Source: Desulfobulbaceae bacterium
GTDB taxonomy: Bacteria > Desulfobacterota > Desulfobulbia > Desulfobulbales > Desulfobulbaceae
Length of the DNA stretch: 5,453 nt
Assembly (NCBI GenBank): GCA_007121995.1
Contig: SKJK01000323.1
Span: forward strand, 1 to 5,453
Direction of reading: 5' to 3'
Positions within the stretch are counted from its first letter, which is position 1, and every line of letters starts with the position of its first letter. The notes under the pieces are model-generated. The model was not told the DNA's origin. It did no database searches and saw only the letters and a list, made by a program, of their open reading frames with translations. Of this stretch, positions 1-5,453 are shown piece after piece. A program made the translations under genes and the position numbers.

Positions 1-10
1 CAGAGATACG

Positions 11-33
11 CCCCGGCACGTTGAGTGCCGGGG
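11..33 (-). terminator. GC-rich hairpin after rubrerythrin, probable terminator
   Basis: A perfect 9-bp inverted repeat, CCCCGGCAC and GTGCCGGGG with a 5-base loop, begins 10 bases after the rubrerythrin stop codon. Its position and strength fit a transcription terminator. The bases that follow on the minus strand (CGTATCTCTG) are only partly T-rich and the window ends there, so a full U-tract cannot be seen. It could also be a 3' stabilising hairpin, or a bidirectional terminator if a convergent gene lies to the left. Confidence 0.6.
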
Positions 34-43
34 GGCAGGGCGC

Positions 44-619
44 TTAGTAGTTCTCACCAAGCAATTCAAAATGGGCTATGGGGTGATCGCAGGCCGGACA
101 TTTTTCCGGGGCTACCGTATCGTCATGGAGGTAGCCGCAGTTACGACAGCGCCAGGTGACTTTTTGCTCTCGTTTGAAGACCCGGTCGGCAAGGATGTTG
201 GCTTTGAGGTCCAGGTAGCGTTTTTCATGCTGTTTTTCCGCAACGGCAATGGCCGTGAAAATGGCGGCGATGTCGGCAAACCCTTCCTTTTGGGCAGTTC
301 TGGCAAACTCGGGGTACATGGTGGTATGTTCGTAATTTTCACCGCCGGCAGCTTCAGTCAGGTTTTCGACCGTAGTGCCGATGATTCCGGCGGGAAAGGT
401 GGCACTGATTTCCACCTCGCCTCCTTCGAGCAGCTTGAACAGCCGTTTGGCGTGTTCTTTTTCCTGGTTGGCGGTCTCTTCAAAGATATCAGCGATCTGG
501 ACAAAACCATCTTTTTTGGCCTGACTGGCAAAGTAGGTGTAGCGGTTGCGGGCCTGTGATTCACCGCTGAAAGCGGTGAGGATGTTTTTTTCGGTCTGGG
601 TGCCTTTTAAGCTTTTCAT
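44..619 (-). CDS. rbr: Rubrerythrin (diiron/rubredoxin-type peroxide reductase)
   Basis: A 191-residue cytoplasmic protein that reduces hydrogen peroxide to water with electrons from NAD(P)H via rubredoxin-type carriers, protecting anaerobes from oxidative stress. The N-terminal four-helix ferritin-like domain (about residues 1-145) carries the expected diiron ligands: E20, E53 and H56 (ExxH), E94, E97, and E128 with H131 (second ExxH). The C-terminal rubredoxin-like domain has four iron-binding cysteines, C158/C161 and C174/C177, in two CxxC knuckles, and the protein ends HFELLGENY. Length, start and ending match the D. vulgaris rubrerythrin as I remember it, and no key residue is missing. 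I chose the ATG at 619 because it gives the family N-terminus [12 protein letters not shown] and has AGGAG six bases upstream. The open frame extends 23 codons further to a TTG at 688, which touches the predicted -10 box and is unlikely to be translated. It appears monocistronic. Confidence 0.97.
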   Translation of the reverse strand: MKSLKGTQTEKNILTAFSGESQARNRYTYFASQAKKDGFVQIADIFEETANQEKEHAKRLFKLLEGGEVEISATFPAGIIGTTVENLTEAAGGENYEHTTMYPEFARTAQKEGFADIAAIFTAIAVAEKQHEKRYLDLKANILADRVFKREQKVTWRCRNCGYLHDDTVAPEKCPACDHPIAHFELLGENY

Positions 620-625
620 ATATAT

Positions 626-630
626 CTCCT
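626..630 (-). promoter_or_regulatory. Ribosome binding site of rbr
   Basis: AGGAG on the minus strand, with 6 bases (ATATAT) between it and the ATG at 619. It fixes the rubrerythrin start at that ATG rather than at the upstream in-frame TTG. Confidence 0.85.
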
Positions 631-649
631 GGTGGTGATGGTTGATACC

Positions 650-669
650 GGCAAGGACTGGCACTTGCC
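650..669 (-). other. Small hairpin in the rbr 5' untranslated region
   Basis: The minus strand reads GGCAAG, 8 bases, then CTTGCC: a 6-bp perfect inverted repeat between the predicted transcription start and the ribosome binding site. It could form a stem in the leader mRNA, affecting stability or translation, but an inverted repeat of this length can also occur by chance. No riboswitch class is recognised. Confidence 0.3.
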
Positions 670-688
670 TAAAAGTAAATATTCTCAA

Positions 689-717
689 TAAATAGCATAT
701 CTTGATATGGTTGACAA
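689..717 (-). promoter_or_regulatory. Candidate sigma-70-type promoter of rbr
   Basis: On the minus strand a -35-like TTGTCA (717-712, five of six matches to TTGACA) is followed after exactly 17 bases by TATTTA (694-689), a poor -10 match. Transcription would start near 682, leaving a leader of about 60 bases. The surroundings (660-720) are clearly more AT-rich than the rest of the window, as expected of a promoter. The -10 is weak, so a regulator may be involved, or the true -10 may be a nearby A/T-rich hexamer. Confidence 0.5.
696..709. promoter_or_regulatory. Dyad CATATC-tt-GATATG inside the rbr promoter, candidate operator
   Basis: A perfect inverted repeat with 6-base arms and a 2-base centre lies wholly within the 17-base spacer between the predicted -35 and -10. 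A protein bound there would block RNA polymerase. Rubrerythrin genes in anaerobes are often controlled by PerR, but this dyad does not match the classical PerR box TTATAATnATTATAA, so the regulator is not assigned. Confidence 0.4.
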
Positions 718-764
718 ACAGAATTTAGTGGCGCTGGAGTGAGGGTCCTACAGGGTGTGACAGT

Positions 765-885
765 TTTTTTGGGGAGGCGTGCCGTACCCCAGGGTCACGT
801 CTGTATGTATGAACTCAGCCGGTCAGGGTGAGGAACGGACCCCAACAGAAGAGTGTGCATACAAATTGACGGCGTCCCCAAAAAA
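765..885. repeat. Imperfect palindromic foldback element (REP/MITE-like)
   Basis: A 121-base non-coding segment whose ends are an 11-base perfect inverted repeat: TTTTTTGGGGA at 765-775 and TCCCCAAAAAA at 875-885. Further complementary blocks nest inside it in the right order: GTCA 794-797 with TGAC 867-870, TGTATG 802-807 with CATACA 858-863, ACTC 813-816 with GAGT 851-854, and GGTC 821-824 with GACC 838-841. The left half holds about 14 extra bases that can form their own small hairpin (GGGG 771-774 and GGC 776-778 with GCC 781-783 and CCCC 787-790). Its right end abuts the lolD stop codon directly. No clear target-site duplication is visible. It resembles a short non-autonomous element or a repeat of the kind mobilised by REP-associated transposases, which is inference. 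It may also act as an mRNA 3' structure for the lol operon. Confidence 0.5.
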
Positions 886-1599
886 TCAGGAGGAAACAGC
901 AGGTTCTGGATGGGTATCAGCTGGTCGCAGGGTGCCTTCGACCAGGTTGAGACAGCGGTCCATGGACAGGGCAAGTTCCATATTGTGGGTGACCATGATA
1001 ACGGCCAGGTCGAGGCTGCTGCTGAGTTGGCGCAACAGGGTGAAAACGCGCCGGCCACTGGCGGCGTCGAGGTTGCCGGTGGGTTCGTCAGCCAATAGCA
1101 GGTCCGGGTCCATGACCAAAGCCCGGGCCAGGGCGACCCGCTGCTGTTCGCCACCGGAGAGTTCGCCGCTGCGGTGGGTGAGGCGTTCGGCCAGACCTAC
1201 CCGGTCAAGGAGGTCGGTAGCCTTTTCTTTGAGCGGCTCATGGGGCAGGCCATGGATCAGGCCGGGCATCATCACGTTTTCCAGAGCGGTGAATTCCGGC
1301 AGCAGGTGGTGGAACTGAAAAATGAAGCCGATATGAATGTTGCGGTGGCCGGCCAGGTCCGGCTCGCTCTTACCGGTGAGTTCGGTCTCGCGAAAGAAGA
1401 GCCGACCTGAGTCGGGTTGGTCCAGGGTGCCAAGAATCTGCAGCAGGGTGGTTTTTCCCGAGCCGGAGGTGCCGGTGATGGCAACCATCTCACCGGCCTG
1501 GACGGTCAGGTCGACATTCTGGAGCACGGTAATAGTCGCCGGCCCACTGCGGTACGAGCGACACAAAGCCTCGGCGCGAAGAAGGGGCAGGTCACTCAT
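886..1599 (-). CDS. lolD: LolD, ATPase of the lipoprotein-releasing ABC transporter
   Basis: A 237-residue ABC ATPase that powers release of outer-membrane lipoproteins from the inner membrane to the periplasmic chaperone LolA. The nucleotide-binding elements are complete: Walker A GTSGSGKT (43-50), Q-loop Q95 in GFIFQFHHLLPEF, signature LSGGEQQ (147-153), Walker B LLLADEP with catalytic E172, D-loop NLD (176-178) and H-loop H205. The Q-loop region FQFHHLLPEFTALENVMMP is typical of LolD within the LolD/MacB/FtsE family, and the length is close to E. coli LolD. The ATG at 1599 lies inside the end of lolC/E (ATGAGTGA, 8-base overlap), with a GAGG about 9 bases upstream, so translation is probably coupled. 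The lolC/E neighbour rules out most MacB-like alternatives. No simple terminator follows: a T-run and the foldback element come straight after the TGA stop. Confidence 0.95.
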   Translation of the reverse strand: MSDLPLLRAEALCRSYRSGPATITVLQNVDLTVQAGEMVAITGTSGSGKTTLLQILGTLDQPDSGRLFFRETELTGKSEPDLAGHRNIHIGFIFQFHHLLPEFTALENVMMPGLIHGLPHEPLKEKATDLLDRVGLAERLTHRSGELSGGEQQRVALARALVMDPDLLLADEPTGNLDAASGRRVFTLLRQLSSSLDLAVIMVTHNMELALSMDRCLNLVEGTLRPADTHPEPAVSS

Positions 1600-2818
1600 A
1601 GCTCAGAGCCTCGGCCGGTCGGACCCGGGATGCCTTCCACGAGGGGTACAGAGTGGCGATCAGGGTGATGAAAATGGCGGATACTGCGATGATGGTGACC
1701 TCCAGTGGCAGCACCTTGATCGGCATGGTGGACATGGGATATACATTGCTGGGCAGTTCGATAAACTTGTAGCGCTTGAGCAGGGCACAGAGGCCCAGAC
1801 CGCTGGTGACGCCGAGGATGGTTCCCGAGATGCCGATAATCGCTCCCTGATAGAAAAAAATCCGCATGATAGATCTGGTGGTGGCTCCCATGGACTTGAG
1901 GATGGCAATGTCCCGGGTCTTCTCCATGACCACCATGACCAGGGCGCTGATGATATTGAGGGCCGCCACCAGGATGATCAGGTTGAGCGCGATGAAAATG
2001 CCCAGTTTTTCGAGCTTGAGAGCGGCGAACAGGTTCTGGTTGAGTTGCATCCAGTCGCGCACCGAGTATTGCGGTCCTAAGACCTCCTGGATGGCGGCGG
2101 CGATCCGGTCAGCCCGGTCGATATCATCCACCCGGACTTCGATGCCGTGGACCCCCTGAGGCAGATCATTGAGGCTGCGGGCTGTATCCAGGTTGATAAA
2201 TCCCATGGAAGAGTCGTATTCGTTCATGCCGGTCTCAAAGATACCGGTGACCAGACAGGTGCGGATTCTCGGCAGTACGCCCATGGGGGAGAGGGTGCCG
2301 TTGGGCGAGATCAGGCGGACTCTGTCTCCGGGGCCGACCCGCAATTGCCGAGCTAACCCCTGACCAAGGACAATGGCCGGTACATCACCGGGGGCATCGA
2401 GATCTTCGAGGTTGCCGACGGTCATTTTTTCCCCGATGTTGAGCACCTTGCGAGAGGAGGCGGTCTCAATGCCCCGCAGTACTACCCCGGTGGAGCTGCT
2501 GCCCGAGGTGATCAGGGCCTGGCTGTAGATATAGGGTGTGGTGGCGACCACGCCCCGGACCGATTCGATCCGGGCACTGATCACCTCGGGATTGGCGATG
2601 GTCTGGCCATGGTGCTGTACCATGGCATGGGAATTGACGCCGATGATCTGGTCACGCAATCCTTCAGTAAAACCGGTGAACACCGACAAGACGACGATGA
2701 GGGCCATCACCCCCACCCCCACCCCGAGTATGGCGATCAGTGTAATAAGGGAAATAAATTTTTGCTTCCGTTTGGCCCGCAGGTAACGCAGGCTGACAAA
2801 CCATTCAAAGGCAGCCAT
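1592..2818 (-). CDS. lolC: LolC/LolE-family (LolF-like) lipoprotein-releasing permease
   Basis: A 408-residue inner-membrane protein, the transmembrane partner of LolD in extracting mature lipoproteins. The topology is typical: a basic N-terminus (RYLRAKRKQK), TM1 about 22-48, a large periplasmic domain about 50-268, then TM2 about 271-298, TM3 about 318-347 and TM4 about 372-393. The cytoplasmic coupling segment EKTRDIAILKSMGA (299-312) and the C-terminal YPSWKASRVRPAEAL (391-405) are hallmarks of the LolC/E and MacB/FtsX permease class. Only one such permease is visible, so it probably homodimerises, as in bacteria with a single LolF-like subunit; lolC versus lolE naming is therefore arbitrary. 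The ATG at 2818 lies 9 bases after the lysS stop, with GGGGAG inside the last lysS codons as a slightly distant ribosome site. It overlaps lolD by 8 bases. Confidence 0.94.
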   Translation of the reverse strand: MAAFEWFVSLRYLRAKRKQKFISLITLIAILGVGVGVMALIVVLSVFTGFTEGLRDQIIGVNSHAMVQHHGQTIANPEVISARIESVRGVVATTPYIYSQALITSGSSSTGVVLRGIETASSRKVLNIGEKMTVGNLEDLDAPGDVPAIVLGQGLARQLRVGPGDRVRLISPNGTLSPMGVLPRIRTCLVTGIFETGMNEYDSSMGFINLDTARSLNDLPQGVHGIEVRVDDIDRADRIAAAIQEVLGPQYSVRDWMQLNQNLFAALKLEKLGIFIALNLIILVAALNIISALVMVVMEKTRDIAILKSMGATTRSIMRIFFYQGAIIGISGTILGVTSGLGLCALLKRYKFIELPSNVYPMSTMPIKVLPLEVTIIAVSAIFITLIATLYPSWKASRVRPAEALSYE

Positions 2819-2827
2819 TGGGCGTGG

Positions 2828-4315
2828 TCACTCCCCACTTTCCGGCTTGAGTTGAGGAAAAAGAATGACATCGCGGATCGAAGGCGCATCGGTAAGCAGC
2901 ATAACCAGCCGGTCGATGCCGATACCTTCACCGGCTGCTGACGGCATGCCGTATTCCAGGGCGCGCACATAATCACGGTCCAGGACCGGGTGAATTTCTT
3001 CGTCGGTGCCGCGCTCACTGATCTGTTTCTGGAAGCGCTGCAGCTGATCCACCGGGTCATTGAGCTCGCTGAAGGCATTGGCTATTTCGCGGCCGGTGAT
3101 GAACAGCTCGAACCGGTCGGTGACCGTGGGGTCTTCCTCGTTGCGCCGGGCCAGGGGGGAGACCTCGGTGGGGTAGGAGGTAATGAAGGTCGGATCAATG
3201 AGTTTGTCTTCAACCAACAATTCAAAGAGTTCGGTTTTGGCCTTGCCCGGACCGGATTCTGGCTGTAATTCGATCCCATGTTTACGGGCCAGGGCCATGA
3301 TGGCGTCGTTATCGCGGAGCACAGCGGAATCGATACCGCCGATAACCTCCAGTGCCTGTTCCATGGTATAACGCTGCCAGGGCGGAGCCATATGGACGGC
3401 CACTCCCTGATAGGTGAGATCCATGGAACCGGTGACCTCGGCGGCCAGCCAGGAGATCATCTCCTCGGTGAGGTCCATAAGGTCGTGGTAGGTCGCATAG
3501 GCCTGGTAAAACTCGAGCATGGTAAACTCGGGGTTGTGGCGGGTGGACAGACCCTCGTTGCGGAAGTTACGGTTAATCTCAAAGACCTTTTCAAAACCGC
3601 CCACCAGGAGTCGCTTGAGGTAGAGTTCCGGGGCGATGCGCAGGTACAGATCCGTGTCCAGAGCGTTGTGATGGGTTCGGAAGGGTTTGGCCGTCGCGCC
3701 ACCGGGGACCGGCTGCATCATGGGTGTTTCCACTTCCATAAAGCCCCGATTGCTGAGAAATTCCCGGATCAGGCGGATGATCTCCACCCGTTTGCGAAAC
3801 AGCTCCCGAACCTCGGGGTTGACGATGAGGTCGAGATAGCGTTGACGATACCGGGTTTCAACATCGGTGAGCCCGTGGAATTTTTCCGGCAGGGGACGCA
3901 GCGATTTGGTGATCATCTGCAGGCTGGCCGCCTCGATGGACAGTTCGCCGGTCTTGGTCTTGAATAACTTGCCTTCTACGCCGACAATGTCGCCCACATC
4001 CCATTTTTTGAACAGGGTGAACTGTTCCTCGCCCAACAGGTCGCGGCGGACGTAGATCTGGATGCGCGCTTCTGCATCCTGGAGATGGAAAAAGGCCGCT
4101 TTGCCGAATTTCCGCATGGACATGACCCGTCCAGCCACCCGATAGACAGCGCCGCTGTCATCGTGGGCCTCGGCGACCAGGGGCTGCCCCAGGGGGAGGA
4201 TGGCGGTGATGGGCTCGGGATCCTTGAAGGTGTTGCTGAACAGTTTAACCCCGGCAGCCGCCAGGGATTCGGCTTTTTCACGCCGTTGTTGGAGGAGATT
4301 GCTTGTTGTTTCCAT
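2828..4315 (-). CDS. lysS: Lysyl-tRNA synthetase, class II
   Basis: A 495-residue cytoplasmic enzyme that charges tRNA-Lys with lysine using ATP. The N-terminal OB-fold anticodon-binding domain spans about 58-135 (YRVAGRVMSMRKFGKAAFFH and on). The class II catalytic core follows: the motif 1 region about 170-200 ending FMEVETPMM, GGATAKPFRTHHNALD (205-220), motif 2 FRNEGLSTRHNPEFTMLE (251-268), ELFITGREIANAFSELNDP (403-421) and motif 3 GIGIDRLVML (464-473), followed by DAPSIRDVILFPQ. Length is near the family norm (E. coli 505). The start at 4315 gives the usual N-terminus (METTSNLLQQRREKAESL). It lacks a clear Shine-Dalgarno sequence; in-frame starts at 4363 (ATG) and 4375 (GTG) also lack one and would add an unusual hydrophobic extension. 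First gene of a tight unit with lolC/E and lolD. Confidence 0.96.
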   Translation of the reverse strand: METTSNLLQQRREKAESLAAAGVKLFSNTFKDPEPITAILPLGQPLVAEAHDDSGAVYRVAGRVMSMRKFGKAAFFHLQDAEARIQIYVRRDLLGEEQFTLFKKWDVGDIVGVEGKLFKTKTGELSIEAASLQMITKSLRPLPEKFHGLTDVETRYRQRYLDLIVNPEVRELFRKRVEIIRLIREFLSNRGFMEVETPMMQPVPGGATAKPFRTHHNALDTDLYLRIAPELYLKRLLVGGFEKVFEINRNFRNEGLSTRHNPEFTMLEFYQAYATYHDLMDLTEEMISWLAAEVTGSMDLTYQGVAVHMAPPWQRYTMEQALEVIGGIDSAVLRDNDAIMALARKHGIELQPESGPGKAKTELFELLVEDKLIDPTFITSYPTEVSPLARRNEEDPTVTDRFELFITGREIANAFSELNDPVDQLQRFQKQISERGTDEEIHPVLDRDYVRALEYGMPSAAGEGIGIDRLVMLLTDAPSIRDVILFPQLKPESGE

Positions 4316-4412
4316 CTGGGTGTCTAAGTAGAAATTGAACCTGAGCTTGCAATAGCGGAGCATGGTCAACCACACGGATCCAAACTCCGTAATGGGTGAC
4401 GAGCGTCCAGCT

Positions 4413-4434
4413 GGTCCGGCTCGAAGAGCGGACC
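4413..4434 (-). other. Strong hairpin in the lysS upstream region
   Basis: On the minus strand GGTCCG-CTC, loop TTC, GAG-c-CGGACC forms a 9-bp stem with one bulged base. It lies about 100 bases before lysS and about 70 after the methyltransferase stop. It is not followed by a T-run (the T6 tract near 4451-4456 lies before it), so it is not a classical intrinsic terminator in this direction. It may be a leader or processing structure. No tRNA, T-box or known riboswitch is recognised in the spacer 4316-4504, and I could not place a convincing lysS promoter there. Confidence 0.4.
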
Positions 4435-4504
4435 CTTGGGCGGGCAGGAAAAAATTGCTTGCACAACGAATAAACTGGCAGAATAGTGCGCAGTGCCACT
4501 GATG

Positions 4505-5453
4505 TCAATTCCTTTCAAGGAGGGTGACGGATTCGATGTGATGGGTCTGGGGGAACATGTCCACCGGGATGACGCGTTGGACCCGATAACCGCCGGCACA
4601 CATCAGGCGCAGGTCGCGGGCCAGGGTCGCCGGATCGCAGGAAATGTAGATGATCTGCTCTGGTTTCAGTTGAGGGAGGAGGGCAGCGGCCCTGCCCAGC
4701 CCCTGGCGGGGAGGATCGAGCACAATACAGGAAAAGGTCTCGCGGCGGGCAGCCATAGTCGTAAGCTGCGAGCCGACATCAGCGGCTATGAAACGCGTTC
4801 CCTGCAAGCCAGCCGTGCGGCTGTTGCGTTCTGCCCAGAGGATACTGTGCCGGTTGTGCTCCACCCCGGTAAGGCGTGCACCCGCCAGGCCCAGGGGGAT
4901 GGAAAAGGTGCCCATGCCGCAGAACAGATCCAGGGCGGTCCAAGGTGTGTTGCGGGGGGCAAGCAGGGCCAGGACTTGGTGCACCAGTCGGGTGGTCTGG
5001 GCAATGTTGACCTGAAAAAAACAGCGATGGTCCCAGGTGAGTTGGTAGGCCCCCCGCGGGTTGGTGAAAGACTGCGCCAGCTGAGCAGCGGTCCCTGCTT
5101 TGTGTTGGCCCCGGCCGGATGGCTGGCCGGCAACAATCACCTGGTCAGCCAGGGAAGAAGTAAGGTCTGCTGGGATGTGCAATGGGGCAGACGAGCGCCT
5201 GCGCCTTGGTTCGAGCACGACAATGGTCTGGCCGCTGGTCGGACAGAGAAGCAATTCCAGTGCCTGAACATGGGGTTGCAATTGTTGCGGCCAAGCGGAT
5301 TTGACCAGGCGGGCTATGACCTGGTTGAGCTGTTCATGGGCCAACAGGCAGCAATGAATCGGTACCACCTGATTGCTGGCCCGTTGATGGAATCCCATCT
5401 GGCCGTTGTGGTCAAGATGGAGGCGCAGTCGGTGGCGGTAGCCAAATGGTTGG
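4505..5453 (-). CDS. TrmA/RlmD-family RNA (uracil-C5)-methyltransferase, 3' part
   Basis: The frame is open to the right edge, so the gene start lies outside; 315 C-terminal residues are visible. The ATG at 5398 is internal, since the upstream codons (GYRHRLRLHLDHNG) are family-like sequence. The family transfers methyl from S-adenosylmethionine to C5 of uridine in 23S rRNA or tRNA. Visible-residue numbering: a cysteine at 34 in IHCCLLAH aligns with the fourth iron-sulfur ligand of E. coli RlmD; FFQVN 145-149; SAM-binding loop DLFCGMGTFSIPL 175-187; DPPR 246-249; catalytic cysteine 272 in SCDPATLARD; general-base glutamate 307 in HHIESVTLL. The active site is therefore intact. SCDP replaces the commoner SCNP. 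The three other iron-sulfur cysteines would be in the missing N-terminus, so RlmD, RlmC and TrmA cannot be separated with certainty. The 189-base gap suggests it is not tightly coupled to lysS. Confidence 0.9.
   Translation of the reverse strand, partial: QPFGYRHRLRLHLDHNGQMGFHQRASNQVVPIHCCLLAHEQLNQVIARLVKSAWPQQLQPHVQALELLLCPTSGQTIVVLEPRRRRSSAPLHIPADLTSSLADQVIVAGQPSGRGQHKAGTAAQLAQSFTNPRGAYQLTWDHRCFFQVNIAQTTRLVHQVLALLAPRNTPWTALDLFCGMGTFSIPLGLAGARLTGVEHNRHSILWAERNSRTAGLQGTRFIAADVGSQLTTMAARRETFSCIVLDPPRQGLGRAAALLPQLKPEQIIYISCDPATLARDLRLMCAGGYRVQRVIPVDMFPQTHHIESVTLLERN

Noticed and set aside
71..559. Plus-strand open frame (162 codons) opposite rubrerythrin
   Set aside because: It is the reverse reading of a fully conserved rubrerythrin gene; no family features and no ribosome site.
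620..688. N-terminal extension of rubrerythrin from the TTG at 688
   Set aside because: The family start and a good AGGAG site place the start at 619; 688 directly adjoins the predicted -10 box, upstream of the likely transcription start.
1337..2080. Long plus-strand open frame (247 codons) opposite lolC/E and lolD
   Set aside because: It straddles two well-defined minus-strand genes, has low-complexity Asp/Gly/His-rich content typical of an antisense shadow, and shows no recognisable family motif.
3278..3967. Long plus-strand open frame (229 codons) opposite lysS
   Set aside because: It lies wholly within the lysS catalytic domain, whose conserved motifs explain the sequence; the complementary frame is a shadow.
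4476..4501. Possible terminator after the methyltransferase (TGGCA ... TGCCA then GTTTATT on the minus strand)
   Set aside because: The stem is only 5 bp with a 13-base loop and no continuous T-run; too weak to call.
4278..4508. Small minus-strand open frame (76 codons) in the methyltransferase-lysS spacer
   Set aside because: It would start at a TTG overlapping the methyltransferase end, has no ribosome site, runs into lysS out of frame, and has no recognisable domain.
4505..5398. Treating the methyltransferase as complete from the ATG at 5398
   Set aside because: The frame continues without a stop to the window edge with family-like residues (GYRHRLRLHLDHNG), and the N-terminal TRAM/iron-sulfur part would be missing.

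Overview
This window looks like a chromosomal core region of a Gram-negative anaerobe. The best guess is a sulfate- or sulfur-reducing member of the Desulfobacterota (old Deltaproteobacteria). That guess rests on a rubrerythrin of the Desulfovibrio vulgaris type (191 residues, starting MKSLKG), the Lol genes (which imply an outer membrane), the lysS-lolC/E-lolD gene order, and moderately high GC. Taxonomy was not tested by any search. All five genes lie on the minus strand, so transcription runs from the right edge to the left edge.

In order of transcription: (1) positions 5453-4505, the 3' part of a TrmA/RlmD-type RNA uracil-C5 methyltransferase, cut by the right edge; (2) positions 4504-4316, a 189-base spacer with one strong GC-rich hairpin and no gene; (3) lysS, class II lysyl-tRNA synthetase; (4) lolC/E (LolF-like), the membrane subunit of the lipoprotein-releasing ABC transporter, 9 bases after lysS; (5) lolD, its ATPase, overlapping lolC/E by 8 bases; (6) positions 885-620, a 266-base spacer that holds a 121-base imperfect palindrome abutting the lolD stop, then a promoter-like region with a small perfect dyad; (7) rbr, rubrerythrin, followed by a GC-rich hairpin at the left edge.

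lysS, lolC/E and lolD are packed as one transcription unit. LolC/E and LolD together would form the inner-membrane complex that extracts mature lipoproteins for delivery to LolA. Rubrerythrin is a separate unit with its own promoter and handles peroxide stress in the cytoplasm.

I see no undescribed multi-gene system here. The genes belong to well-known families and are intact apart from the edge-truncated methyltransferase. The most unusual item is the non-coding foldback element between lolD and rbr. The second is the dyad lying inside the rbr promoter spacer.
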